DNA of 43,083 bases. Origin: Patescibacteria group bacterium UBA918 (GTDB taxonomy: Bacteria; Patescibacteriota; Minisyncoccia; Phycocordibacterales; UBA918). This document shows positions 1 to 8,105 of this stretch, piece by piece (position 1 is the stretch's first letter; each line of letters opens with the position of its first letter). The notes below the pieces were generated by a model that worked only from the letters and a program-made list of their open reading frames with translations, was not told where the DNA came from and did no database searches. The stretch lies in assembly GCA_002293845.1 (NCBI GenBank), contig DBEA01000016.1, positions 30,836-73,918 on the forward strand, in the 5' to 3' direction. Made by a program: the position numbers and the translations under genes.

Positions 1-19
1 AGCCCGGCGCCGCCTGCGG

Positions 20-25
20 TATAAT
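20..25 (+). promoter_or_regulatory. TATAAT -10 element upstream of the NYN gene
   Basis: A perfect TATAAT hexamer lies about 80 nt before the ATG at 108 and would give a leader of roughly 75 nt. No convincing -35 box is visible because the window begins 19 nt upstream. A second weak candidate, TTTAAT at 97-102, sits directly before the ATG and would give a leaderless transcript. Confidence 0.4.
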
Positions 26-107
26 CCTGCGAGGGGTCATTTTATACGAGCAGCAAGAGTGAATTTGATATTTTCAACTTTACGCTTTCGATCTAACTTT
101 AATTCAT

Positions 108-701
108 ATGTCAGTTATCAAGCACCCGGAACAACGGGTAGCCATACTCATCGACACACAAAACCTTTACCACAGCGCTAAGAATCTTTATAAGTCCAAG
201 GTCAATTTCGGAGCGGTGGTCAAGACCGCGCTCGGCGGGCGCAAACTCATCCGAGCGCTCTCCTACGTGGTCAACACCGAAAGTGGGGAAGAGGCCCCGT
301 TCTTCGAAGCCCTAGAAAAACTCGGTATCGAGATCAAGACCAAGGACCTCCAGGTGTTCTATGGCGGAGCAAAAAAGGCCGACTGGGACGTCGGTCTAGC
401 TATAGACGCCATCAAGCTCGCCCATAAGGTCGACGCCATCGTCATCGCCTCCGGCGACGGTGACTTCGTGCCTTTGGTCGAGTACATCAAATCGCAAGGT
501 TGTCAGGTCGAAGTCGTCAGCTTCGGCCGCTCGTCCTCGCAAAGATTGCGCGACAGCGTCGACGATTTCACCGATATGGACGCCGACCCTAAAGAATTCC
601 TGATCGGCTACCGCCCGATGCGGGCTCGCAGAACTCAAAATGGCAACGCCTCAGTATCGGACCGCATCAAGACCGTCGGCACCGATACCGATGGTATATA
701 A
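108..701 (+). CDS. NYN-domain (LabA/DUF88-type) putative ribonuclease
   Basis: 197 aa soluble protein of the NYN family, PIN-like metal-dependent nucleases expected to cut RNA in the cytoplasm. What is seen: an N-terminal strand ending in the acidic motif IDTQN (D16), a central GLAIDA segment, and the diagnostic SGDGDF motif near residue 115, followed by a strand and the VVSFGR segment. Together these supply the cluster of acidic residues the family uses to bind metal. The C-terminal 30 residues are basic and look disordered. The ATG at 108 opens the conserved domain at about residue 10, so no further start is needed. The gene stands alone, with its own terminator 20 nt after the stop. The RNA target cannot be told from sequence. 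Confidence 0.85.
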   Translation: MSVIKHPEQRVAILIDTQNLYHSAKNLYKSKVNFGAVVKTALGGRKLIRALSYVVNTESGEEAPFFEALEKLGIEIKTKDLQVFYGGAKKADWDVGLAIDAIKLAHKVDAIVIASGDGDFVPLVEYIKSQGCQVEVVSFGRSSSQRLRDSVDDFTDMDADPKEFLIGYRPMRARRTQNGNASVSDRIKTVGTDTDGI

Positions 702-722
702 CTCCTGATCGTAACGCACAGG

Positions 723-747
723 AAAACCGCGCCCCTGGCGCGGTTTT
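723..747 (+). terminator. Rho-independent terminator after the NYN gene
   Basis: Perfect 10-bp stem (AAAACCGCGC with GCGCGGTTTT) and a 5-nt loop, ending in TTTT. The A and T flanks make it usable in both directions. Confidence 0.85.
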
Positions 748-781
748 CTACGCACGACGAAAAATATTTCGCTAGGCATGC

Positions 782-787
782 GATAAT
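782..787 (+). promoter_or_regulatory. GATAAT -10 element just before the start at 799
   Basis: GATAAT ends 11 nt before the ATG at 799, so the expected transcription start is only about 4 nt upstream of the start codon. No -35 box is recognisable. Confidence 0.45.
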
Positions 788-798
788 GGGAACGAAAG

Positions 799-2457
799 AT
801 GTCCGGAACGACGACAAAAATTCAAAGAGTGAGGACTTTTCAAAGCGACATAGCGTCTGCCAAAGGCTCCGTGCCCGAAACGCAGCCGGCGGCAAGGACG
901 ATGGATCGCGCGCCCCGCATCACGTTACCGCCGGTTCTAAACGAGAAAAAACCGGAGCCGATACCTCCACCTGTGCACATCCCGCCGGCGGCGACATTAA
1001 CTACCGAAACTCCCGTTTCGAATCAAGCGATATCGTCAGCCCTCGCCGCACAGCCGATCGCCGGCGGCGACTCGAATACAATTTCTGAGACATCAAGCAA
1101 GACCTCGCTTGACGATAAAAAAGACGGTTCAATCAAGACGTTACCCGTCATACCGACGTACGAGCCCGTTCGAGTGACCGGCGTTACGGACGACACCGAG
1201 AGTCGCGGCACCGTCATCACCGATCAAAAGCGTAAGCGTTTTAGGTTGCTACCGGCGATCTGGGAAGCATTGACTCAGTGGTTTGAAAAAACAGAAAACA
1301 AGATCCAGAAACGAGCGGAAGCGAAGCGCGCATCCATCCCTACAGTGCGCAGTGCCGAAGCTAGGAAGGAAACGATTCAAAAAGCCGCCGCCGTAAGTGC
1401 CATCTCGCCGAAAGACGATCATACCAAGTTGACGGAAAACCTCCCACCAGTTTTGAAACGAGAGGCGCCCACGTCCGGGTCGCCAGTGGTCATCGCTAAG
1501 AAAGAATCGGTACCTGCGCCGACTTGGAGCCACTTCGACGACACGGGCGTTCAACATAATGACACCATCGCGACCGATGCCGCACCTCAAGCGCCGGCGG
1601 TCAAGATACCAGCGACTCCTGTGATCCCGCCTCCTCCCACCATTCCCCAACCTAAGCCGAGCGATCAAAACGACAAGGTGCGCGTCGAAGTGGAACCGAT
1701 AACCGTCGACATCGGTCGGCGTTCACCGCCCGTAACCACCAGACGAACCCCGGCTCGAGGACGTCGAAATTTCCGCTGGTTGTTTTATGTCGGGGTGACG
1801 ACCACGGCGATAGTAGCGACCGTGTCGGGAGTCGCCGTGGTGAATTGGCTATTGCACGTGCCCTCGACGACGACCCTTCCGATCGCGACGCCCGATCTGC
1901 CAGCTACTTTCGTCACGCCTGTGCCTCAAGCGCCAGTAGTCAAAATACCTCTGACCCGCACTCGTAGCGAATGGTACGCGGCCGTTTCTCAGGCCACCGG
2001 TAGCGACACGATCACGATAGTGCCGATCATCAACATCGGTGGTGCAGAAAACCAGATAGCGACAGAGGACATGCTCGCTACCCTCGCTCTCCGAGTCGAG
2101 CCGGCACTGACGAGGTCGATAAAAGACATCACGTTCATGAAGTCTGCCGGCAAACCGGTCATCGTCCTTAAAGTCGCTTCGTACGATTCCAGTTTCGGCG
2201 GGCTGTTGCTGTCGGAAAATATGTTGAGTACTGAACTCGAACCTCTATTCGGCTCGGTAGTGACCGCCACTTACAAACCCGGGACAGGAACGGTGCCTCC
2301 GGAGTTCGTCGACGAACTGGCCGACAACCACGACGTTCGGGTGTTGAAGGACGAGGTCGAGACAGAGAGGTTAGTGTATGGATTCGTCGATCAAAGCACG
2401 GTGATAATTGCGCCGGACAAAGACACTTTCGTTTTCATAGCCTCACTGTTGCGCTAG
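799..2457 (+). CDS. Large single-pass membrane protein, disordered N-terminus, unknown function
   Basis: 552 aa. Not recognised as a named family. Residues 1 to about 320 are Pro/Thr/Lys-rich and probably disordered in the cytoplasm, with several PPP and PVIP clusters. A basic patch (RRTPARGRR) precedes one strong membrane segment at about residues 326-350. The last 200 residues form a compact, probably extracytoplasmic alpha/beta domain ending in a short hydrophobic strand and LLR. This looks like a membrane anchor with a long cytosolic tail. The ATG at 799 is chosen over the overlapping ATG at 786, which is in another frame, because it follows a TATAAT-like box by 11 nt and stays open for 552 codons. 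Related proteins of unknown function occur in other Patescibacteria (general recollection, not checked). Confidence 0.75.
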   Translation: MSGTTTKIQRVRTFQSDIASAKGSVPETQPAARTMDRAPRITLPPVLNEKKPEPIPPPVHIPPAATLTTETPVSNQAISSALAAQPIAGGDSNTISETSSKTSLDDKKDGSIKTLPVIPTYEPVRVTGVTDDTESRGTVITDQKRKRFRLLPAIWEALTQWFEKTENKIQKRAEAKRASIPTVRSAEARKETIQKAAAVSAISPKDDHTKLTENLPPVLKREAPTSGSPVVIAKKESVPAPTWSHFDDTGVQHNDTIATDAAPQAPAVKIPATPVIPPPPTIPQPKPSDQNDKVRVEVEPITVDIGRRSPPVTTRRTPARGRRNFRWLFYVGVTTTAIVATVSGVAVVNWLLHVPSTTTLPIATPDLPATFVTPVPQAPVVKIPLTRTRSEWYAAVSQATGSDTITIVPIINIGGAENQIATEDMLATLALRVEPALTRSIKDITFMKSAGKPVIVLKVASYDSSFGGLLLSENMLSTELEPLFGSVVTATYKPGTGTVPPEFVDELADNHDVRVLKDEVETERLVYGFVDQSTVIIAPDKDTFVFIASLLR

Positions 2458-2476
2458 AGCGAGACGCCGTCGCTCT
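2456..2476 (+). terminator. Short hairpin between two genes, overlapping a stop codon
   Basis: AGAGCGA at 2456-2462 pairs perfectly with TCGCTCT at 2470-2476. It begins inside the stop codon of the preceding gene and ends 2 nt before the -10 box of the next. There is no T-tract, so it is at most a weak terminator; an RNA 3'-end stabiliser or insulator is equally possible. Confidence 0.4.
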
Positions 2477-2478
2477 GA

Positions 2479-2484
2479 TATACT
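2479..2484 (+). promoter_or_regulatory. TATACT -10 element predicting a leaderless dksA-like mRNA
   Basis: TATACT ends 6 nt before the ATG at 2491. With usual -10 to +1 spacing, transcription starts at or within 1-2 nt of the start codon. No Shine-Dalgarno sequence is possible. Confidence 0.6.
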
Positions 2485-2490
2485 GTAAAG

Positions 2491-2856
2491 ATGAACATAG
2501 ACAGATATCGCAAAGCTCTGGAGGAAGAGGCCTCTGAACTAAAGTCCGAACTTGAGGGTGTGGGAATACAGAACCCCGAAGTGAAAACCGACTGGGTAGA
2601 GCGGGCAGACGACCTAGACACGGTCAATGCCGACCCGAACGACGTGGCCGACCGCACCGAAGAGTACGATGAGCGCCGCGCCGTTTTGGCGACGCTCGAA
2701 GGTCGTTACAATGACGTCAAGCGCGCGCTCAACAAGATCGACGACGGCACTTATGGCGTCTGCGAGGTCTCCGGCGAACCGATCGAGGAGGATCGTCTCG
2801 ATGCCAATCCGGCCGCCCGCACCTGTAAACAGCATATGGACCGACAAGCGGCATAA
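2491..2856 (+). CDS. DksA/TraR-like protein with incomplete zinc site
   Basis: 121 aa, the size of short DksA/TraR proteins. Residues 1-85 are acidic helices with the family's coiled-coil look, including two Asp-rich stretches (ADDLD, NADPND). The C-terminal block matches the family zinc finger in order and spacing (YGxCE, GEPI, DRLDANP, TC). The second and fourth ligands differ: the site reads C91-x2-S94 and C112-x2-H115 instead of two CxxC pairs. DksA-family proteins insert a coiled coil into the RNA polymerase secondary channel and modulate initiation; that role is inferred from family membership. Cys-Ser-Cys-His may bind zinc weakly or not at all. A leaderless start at 2491 is predicted, and yifB follows after 37 nt, probably on the same transcript. 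Confidence 0.8.
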   Translation: MNIDRYRKALEEEASELKSELEGVGIQNPEVKTDWVERADDLDTVNADPNDVADRTEEYDERRAVLATLEGRYNDVKRALNKIDDGTYGVCEVSGEPIEEDRLDANPAARTCKQHMDRQAA

Positions 2857-2893
2857 GACAACTCTCTGGGTAATCCTACGCCATCACCACATC

Positions 2894-4411
2894 ATGTCTA
2901 TCGCTCGCACATTCACAGCACAACCTGGCGTATCTCGAGGAGACATGATCACCATCGAAGCAGACCTCTCTCGAGGTCTGTATTCGTTCGCGGTCGTCGG
3001 ACTTCCGGGAAAAGCCGTCGAGGAAGCTAAAGATCGGGTGAGTGCCGCCATAAAAAATTCCGGCTTTAAATCGCCTAAGAGCGATAACAGCAAGATCGTC
3101 ATCTCCTTAGCACCGGCGGACCTAAAGAAAGACGGGCCGTTATTCGACCTACCGATCGCCGTCGCCTACTTACTTGCCGCCGGTGCCATAAAAGGCGACG
3201 TCGAGAAGACATTGTTGATCGGTGAATTGTCACTGGACGGTACGTTACGCGAAGTGCGAGGTGTTTTGAGCGCCGTCGCGGCCGGGAAGCAAGCGGGCTT
3301 TACTGAAGTCATCGTGCCCGAAGGGAACGCCGCCGAAGCGGCGCTGATCGACGATATCATCGTACGCGGCGCCGCCTCGCTTAAGGACGTCGTCGATCAT
3401 TTGGACCACGCACGCGACACTCATCGCACCTTACCGGTAATTCCTGAAACTCGGTTGTCGGATTCTTGGGCCGAGACGCATGTGCGTTTAGAAGACATTA
3501 AGGGTCAAGAGAGCGCCAAGCGGGGCCTGCTCATCGCCGCCGCCGGCCTGCATAACCTGATCATGGCCGGGCCGCCGGGCACCGGCAAAACCATGTTAGC
3601 GCGCGCCTTCCAGGGTTTATTGCCGCCACTCTCTAAAGAAGAAGCTTTGGAAGTGATGGCTATTCATTCGCTGGTGGGTCCTTTGTCCGACCGGGTCTCT
3701 TCGTTACCTCCGTTTCGCACCCCGCACCACACTGCCAGCCACACTAGTTTGGTAGGCGGTGGGGCAAACCCTCGCCCGGGCGAAGTGACACTATCGCATC
3801 ACGGCGTGCTTTTCATGGACGAGTTTCCCGAGTTCGACCGGCGCTCGCTCGATGCCCTGCGACAGCCGCTAGAAGATCGCTACGTCACCATCTCTAGAGT
3901 GAAAGGAAGCGAGAAGTTTCCCGCCGACTTCGTGCTCCTAGCCGCTCTGAATCCTTATCGCGGAGTCGAAGACGGTTCGACCGACTATGCCGCGGCGATG
4001 ATGGACACTTACAAGAACAAGATATCGGGACCGATCCTCGACCGCATCGATCTATGGCTCAACGTGCCACATGTGGATTACGAAACATTGACCACGAAGA
4101 CGGCCGACAACGACGAAACCAAAAGGGCCCGGGAACGAGTACTCCGAGCGCGAGAAAGACAACGAGCGCGGTTAGAGAACAAAAAAGCCGCGGTTAATTC
4201 TCGAATGTCGAGTCGTGAACTGGAAGAGCTGGTGCCCTTATCACCGGAAGTGAAAGATATATTACGCCAGTCGTCCACTAAGTTGAATCTTTCGCCACGC
4301 TCGTTGCATCGACTGATCAAAGTCGCCCGCACTATCGCCGACCTAGAGGATACCGACGACCTGGCGTCGGCACATATATATGAAGCTCTGCAGTATAGGG
4401 TGAAGTTTTGA
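2894..4411 (+). CDS. YifB/ComM-family AAA+ Mg-chelatase-like ATPase
   Basis: 505 aa, normal for the family. An N-terminal ChlI-like domain (residues 1 to about 190) is followed by the AAA+ module with Walker A GPPGTGKT near residue 228, a Walker B-like FMDEFPEF near 305, and the C-terminal Mg-chelatase domain. The best studied relative, ComM, is a hexameric helicase that promotes branch migration when incoming DNA is integrated during natural transformation. That is relevant in a lineage thought to live on imported DNA, but the role here is inferred. Start: the reading frame is open from 2627, but the conserved N-terminus MSIARTFTAQ begins at ATG 2894, just after the dksA-like gene; upstream codons are out-of-frame shadow of that gene. 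Confidence 0.93.
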   Translation: MSIARTFTAQPGVSRGDMITIEADLSRGLYSFAVVGLPGKAVEEAKDRVSAAIKNSGFKSPKSDNSKIVISLAPADLKKDGPLFDLPIAVAYLLAAGAIKGDVEKTLLIGELSLDGTLREVRGVLSAVAAGKQAGFTEVIVPEGNAAEAALIDDIIVRGAASLKDVVDHLDHARDTHRTLPVIPETRLSDSWAETHVRLEDIKGQESAKRGLLIAAAGLHNLIMAGPPGTGKTMLARAFQGLLPPLSKEEALEVMAIHSLVGPLSDRVSSLPPFRTPHHTASHTSLVGGGANPRPGEVTLSHHGVLFMDEFPEFDRRSLDALRQPLEDRYVTISRVKGSEKFPADFVLLAALNPYRGVEDGSTDYAAAMMDTYKNKISGPILDRIDLWLNVPHVDYETLTTKTADNDETKRARERVLRARERQRARLENKKAAVNSRMSSRELEELVPLSPEVKDILRQSSTKLNLSPRSLHRLIKVARTIADLEDTDDLASAHIYEALQYRVKF

Positions 4412-4445
4412 GTTAGCTTAAAGCGAATAGCTTATAGGGAACAGG

Positions 4446-4474
4446 AAACGGCCGCCCCTTCGGGGCGGCCGTTT
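4446..4474. terminator. Bidirectional terminator between yifB and the M23 gene
   Basis: A perfect 13-bp GC-rich stem (AAACGGCCGCCCC with its complement) closed by a TTC loop, flanked by A and T runs. It sits between convergent genes and can serve both strands. The rest of 4412-4631 shows nothing else that I can support. Confidence 0.9.
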
Positions 4475-4631
4475 GACTATATATTAATGTATCAAAGCTA
4501 GCGCGAAAATGGATACTAGAAATCTCGAATCCTTTCTAGAATGAAATGCAAGGCGCGCCAGGAAAATAATACGAGCCGCATATGGACATACGGTGAGAAT
4601 TATTTTACCGCAGCGCAATGCCGCAGTTCGC

Positions 4632-5687
4632 CTAGAAAGGGTTCGAGGCGCCGCGGACTTCGAAGTGGAGATGAGACCCTGTCGACTTACCGGTATTGCC
4701 GACCCCACCAATCGACTCGCCAGCGTCCACTTTTGAACCTACGCCGACGCCGACACTGGACATGTGCGCATAGAGAGTCTGCACGCCATTGGCGTGTTTG
4801 ATGACGACGTAGTTGCCGTAACCACCGTTCCAACCACTCGATTTAGCGACAATGACCTCGCCCGAGGCAGCGGCCCTGATCGAAGTTCCGACCGCCGCGG
4901 CCAAGTCGACGGCGTTATAGCCATGGATCCCTTGCGTGCGCACAGCGCCCGGAACCGGATTGACGAAAGATCCGCCACCAGTACCCTTGCTCGCTGTGCG
5001 GGTAGGGGACGAAGACTTGGTCGACGATTTTTGCGGTGTAGCTTGATGCATGACCCCGCCTGGCACCACCACAGTATCGCCGACAGAGATGTCGCTGGCC
5101 GAAGCGAGACGATTATAGGAAAGGATGTCACTCACCATGCCTTCGACTTGTTCGCTGGTCTCGGCGCCGTACTTCTTAGCGATCGAAGCTAAGGTTTCCT
5201 TCTCCTTAACCACGTGCCTGACGCCGGTTATCGGCAAGATCACTAGCGTATCTCCAGGTTGGACCGACTTAGGATCATCGATGTCGTTGGCCCACAAAAT
5301 GGTATTGACGGACACTCCGTACATCTCGGCGATATGTGACAGTGTCTCGCATCGCTCGGGGGTGCAAGGCCTGACCACGTGGACGCTGATCTCGCCACCA
5401 GACTTGTCCGTACCTGAGCTCTCGAGGTCGAAGGGGCCACTCGAAGCTAAGGTGCCCTCGTCGACTATGATGTCACCGCCGCCTTGGTTGGCTTTCAGGT
5501 CAGGACCGGTCGAGGCCGACAATAGCTTTATATCTCCGGCCGCGCGCTTGCCGGCCGACTTCTCATATACAAAAGTGCCTCCCGAAAAAATGCCGCCGAC
5601 CGAACTAAACACTCCGGCGTGCACCGATAACGGAATGATCACCATCAAGAAAACGAGTGCCCCGCGCCCGATCTTGCCTGCAGGCAA
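4632..5687 (-). CDS. Secreted LysM-M23 peptidoglycan endopeptidase
   Basis: 351 aa. Order: a basic start and hydrophobic core ending in VHA (signal peptide, residues 1 to about 25), two LysM-type peptidoglycan-binding repeats (about residues 105-150 and 158-210, each ending in PGDTLVI or VGDTVVV-like turns), a Ser/Thr linker, then an M23 metallopeptidase domain with the HGYNAVD metal motif and a terminal HLHFEV motif. The protein should bind and cut peptidoglycan cross-links outside the membrane. Start: the only usual start codon before the signal core is TTG at 5687. The frame stays open another 29 codons upstream (to a stop at 5775-5777) without ATG, GTG or another TTG, and encodes a plausible cytosolic tail, so the true start is uncertain. 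It is convergent with yifB. Confidence 0.88.
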   Translation of the reverse strand: MPAGKIGRGALVFLMVIIPLSVHAGVFSSVGGIFSGGTFVYEKSAGKRAAGDIKLLSASTGPDLKANQGGGDIIVDEGTLASSGPFDLESSGTDKSGGEISVHVVRPCTPERCETLSHIAEMYGVSVNTILWANDIDDPKSVQPGDTLVILPITGVRHVVKEKETLASIAKKYGAETSEQVEGMVSDILSYNRLASASDISVGDTVVVPGGVMHQATPQKSSTKSSSPTRTASKGTGGGSFVNPVPGAVRTQGIHGYNAVDLAAAVGTSIRAAASGEVIVAKSSGWNGGYGNYVVIKHANGVQTLYAHMSSVGVGVGSKVDAGESIGGVGNTGKSTGSHLHFEVRGASNPF

Positions 5688-5815
5688 ATAGGGGACTCGT
5701 CTGGCTATGGCCTGAAAAGGTGTCGGTTTACCATCACCACCTTCAGTTTCTGTCTTACTGCTTGTTATATGTTCTTAGTTAAGGTCTCGCCGCCAGGCAA
5801 CCGCTACGGTATCTC

Positions 5816-5839
5816 AAACAAAAAGAGCGTCTAACGCTC
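5816..5839 (-). terminator. Terminator or attenuator-like hairpin upstream of the M23 gene
   Basis: On the minus strand GAGCG, a 5-nt loop and CGCTC are followed by TTTTTGTTT, the shape of an intrinsic terminator. It lies about 130 nt before the M23 start in the same orientation and just after the GC-rich hairpin at 5848-5866. It would stop transcripts entering from upstream, or act as a conditional terminator in the M23 leader. Confidence 0.55.
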
Positions 5840-6055
5840 GGAGCGAAACCCGGCCGAGGGCCGGGTGCATACATGATACTAGAGAGGTAGGTAGAGACAA
5901 TTGACTAAAGGTGAGTTTTCCACTGATGCGAAAAACGGCGTTTCCGAGCTTGTTTATCTGGCTTTTTTAGCTATTGACAAACTCGGATGATGTTACATGC
6001 TTTTGAAGCCGCTCCGTGGCGGTCGATTCGGCTTAGGAATATTCTCTCCCTCAAC

Positions 6056-6061
6056 TATAAT
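6056..6061 (+). promoter_or_regulatory. TATAAT -10 element before the helicase gene
   Basis: Perfect TATAAT ending 10 nt before the ATG at 6072; predicted transcription start 3-4 nt before the start codon. The region 17 nt further upstream (TTAGGA) is a poor -35 match. Confidence 0.6.
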
Positions 6062-6071
6062 AGACGCTCGC

Positions 6072-8048
6072 ATGAACTATTTAAACGAGCTGAACGAAAA
6101 ACAGCAGGAGGCGGTGCTCGCCACCGAAGGTCCGTTGTTGGTATTGGCAGGCGCCGGTAGCGGCAAGACCAAGACCATCACCCATCGAATAGTCCACCTG
6201 ATACATGCCGGCGTGGCTCCAAGAAACATACTGGCGGTCACCTTCACCAATAAAGCGGCCAAGGAGATGCGCGAACGGGCCATGGACCTTATCCGGCGGT
6301 TTCCCGGGTCCGCACGTTCGCTAGATGACGGTTCGGTGCTGGTGACCACCTTCCACTCGCTCGGCGTGCGCATCCTGCGCGAGTTTCACGAAGCCGCCGG
6401 ATTACGGAGACATTTCACGATCTACGACCGTGCCGATAGTGTAAGAGCGATCAAGGCGGCACTGGAAGCGACCGGATACGACCCCAAAGAATTCGAACCG
6501 AGGAAGATACTGTCCATGATCTCCAGAGCCAAGGGGGACGCCCTGTCGCGCGACGATTTCGCCGATAGCGCCGCTTCATATCCCGAACGGGTGGCGGCAG
6601 AGGTCTGGGAAAGATACGAAGAGAGATTGCGCGACGATCACGCGCTCGACTTCGATGATTTGCTCTTAAAAACGCTCCGACTGCTTCAAAGCAACCCGGC
6701 GGTCAGACAAACTCTCCAAGATCGTTGGCGCTACATACATATAGATGAATACCAAGATACCAACCGCGTCCAGTATGAAATCGCCAGGATATTGGCCGGA
6801 GAGAGACGTAACATCTGCGTGGTAGGGGATATAGACCAGTCGATATACTCTTGGCGGGGGGCCGATATCAAGAACGTTTTGCAGTTCGAAAAACATTTCC
6901 CTCAAGCCCAGACGATATTGCTCGAAGAGAACTATCGGTCGACCAAGACCATCATAGAGGCATCGAATAAAGTGATCGAGAAGAACAAAAACCGCGTACC
7001 CAAAACCGTCTTCACGCAAAACGACACCGGAGAGAAAATAACGCTTTTCGCCGGTTTCTCCGGAGCTCACGAAGCCGAGTATGTGGCGATGTCAGCGAAG
7101 AAACTCATCGAAACCGGAGCCGCCGCTTCCGACATAGCCGTGTTGTTTCGCACCAATTTCCAATCGCGAGCTCTCGAAGAGGCGTTCTTGAACATGGACG
7201 TTCCGTATCAGGTGCTGGGCGTGAAGTTCTTCGAACGCAAAGAGGTCAAAGACGTTTTATCCTATCTGCGGCTCGCGCTTAATCCTGGTTCGACCGCCGA
7301 TCTGGCGCGGGTGATAAACATGCCCGCCCGCGGCATCGGCCCTTCGACGGTACTCAAGATACTCGAAGGCAAGCGCGACGAACTTAAAAGCGCGGTCCTC
7401 AACAAAGTCGAGGCCTTCGACACTATGATGATGGACATCGCCGACTCGGCCCGAACCGAAAAGCTTTCACAGACGCTCAAGTTCATTATCGGCCGTACCG
7501 GTATCGAGATGCACCTTAAAAAGAACGGTACTGAAGAAGACCTGGAACGGTTAGAGAACCTGCGCGAACTCGTGTCACTAGCGACCCGTTACGACGAGAT
7601 GGGTCCGGAGGAGGCGGTCGAAGCCTTGCTCGAGGACGCCGCCCTGCAAAGCGATCAAGACGAGATCAAAGATAAGGAAGAAAAGGACGCAGTTCGTCTC
7701 ATGACAGTCCATGCGGCTAAGGGTTTGGAATTTCCATACGTGTTCATCACTGGTCTAGAAGAAGGACTTTTTCCACATCAACGGCTCGATGAGAAAGGGA
7801 TAGACGAAGAGGAGGAGCGCCGCCTCTTCTATGTGGCGCTCACCCGCGCCGGCAAGAAACTCTGGCTCACCTATGCGCATTCGCGAGTGATCTATGGTTC
7901 TTCTGGGGTCAATCTCCCTTCGTCATTCCTGAGCGATATCGATGAGACTCTACTCGAGATCGATGGTGCGGCCAAAGGACGCGGGCAGGAACGCCGAGGC
8001 GGACTACTAGATGACTGGGACGACGATCTGCCCACCATTAGCCTCTAG
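6072..8048 (+). CDS. UvrD/PcrA/Rep-family superfamily 1 DNA helicase
   Basis: 658 aa. ATP-driven 3'-5' helicase used in repair and in clearing stalled replication. Motifs in order: Q-motif and Walker A AGAGSGKT (residues 26-33), GTTFHS-like motif Ia (TTFHSLG), motif II DEYQDTN, motif III GDIDQSIYSWRGAD, motif IV NYRS, motif V TVHAAKGLEF and motif VI VALTRA near the end. The C-terminal tail is shorter than in E. coli UvrD and lacks an obvious Tudor segment. Start: the frame is open from 5997, but the family N-terminus (LNEKQQEAV) fits ATG 6072, which directly follows a TATAAT box; the 25 upstream codons show no homology. The closest subfamily (PcrA, UvrD or Rep) cannot be decided by eye. Confidence 0.93.
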   Translation: MNYLNELNEKQQEAVLATEGPLLVLAGAGSGKTKTITHRIVHLIHAGVAPRNILAVTFTNKAAKEMRERAMDLIRRFPGSARSLDDGSVLVTTFHSLGVRILREFHEAAGLRRHFTIYDRADSVRAIKAALEATGYDPKEFEPRKILSMISRAKGDALSRDDFADSAASYPERVAAEVWERYEERLRDDHALDFDDLLLKTLRLLQSNPAVRQTLQDRWRYIHIDEYQDTNRVQYEIARILAGERRNICVVGDIDQSIYSWRGADIKNVLQFEKHFPQAQTILLEENYRSTKTIIEASNKVIEKNKNRVPKTVFTQNDTGEKITLFAGFSGAHEAEYVAMSAKKLIETGAAASDIAVLFRTNFQSRALEEAFLNMDVPYQVLGVKFFERKEVKDVLSYLRLALNPGSTADLARVINMPARGIGPSTVLKILEGKRDELKSAVLNKVEAFDTMMMDIADSARTEKLSQTLKFIIGRTGIEMHLKKNGTEEDLERLENLRELVSLATRYDEMGPEEAVEALLEDAALQSDQDEIKDKEEKDAVRLMTVHAAKGLEFPYVFITGLEEGLFPHQRLDEKGIDEEEERRLFYVALTRAGKKLWLTYAHSRVIYGSSGVNLPSSFLSDIDETLLEIDGAAKGRGQERRGGLLDDWDDDLPTISL

Positions 8049-8075
8049 CGTCTTGGCCGATCAAGGCGCTTTTTT
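8047..8075 (+). terminator. Rho-independent terminator after the helicase gene
   Basis: AGCG-t-CTTG pairs with CAAG-g-CGCT (8-bp stem with one T-G pair) around a 6-nt loop, followed by six T residues. It overlaps the stop codon. Confidence 0.85.
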
Positions 8076-8092
8076 ATTTGGCGAGAATCACG

Positions 8093-8098
8093 TATGCT
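8093..8098 (+). promoter_or_regulatory. TATGCT -10 element fixing the rsmA start
   Basis: TATGCT ends 7 nt before ATG 8106 and overlaps the alternative upstream ATG at 8094. This favours 8106 as the real, leaderless start. Confidence 0.5.
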
Positions 8099-8105
8099 GG
8101 CGATC

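Larger units (their letters stand above)
5688..6071. other. Divergent intergenic region with several hairpins
   Basis: 384 nt between the M23 gene (minus) and the helicase gene (plus), unusually long for this window. It holds a perfect 8-bp hairpin at 5848-5866 (ACCCGGCC, loop GAG), a minus-strand terminator-like hairpin at 5825-5839 followed by a T-rich run, a TTGACA at 5974-5979, a long imperfect stem at about 5945-5987 (CCGAGCTTGT with ACAAACTCGG), and TATAAT at 6056-6061. No protein gene is supported. It may be an attenuator leader for the M23 gene or a small RNA. Confidence 0.5.

Noticed and set aside
2627..2893. Extended YifB start inside the dksA-like gene
   Set aside because: The upstream codons are an out-of-frame reading of the dksA-like gene; homology begins at ATG 2894.
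5974..6002. Classical promoter from TTGACA at 5974
   Set aside because: At 16-18 nt spacing only ATGCTT-like hexamers follow; the TATAAT at 6056 is the better promoter for the helicase gene.
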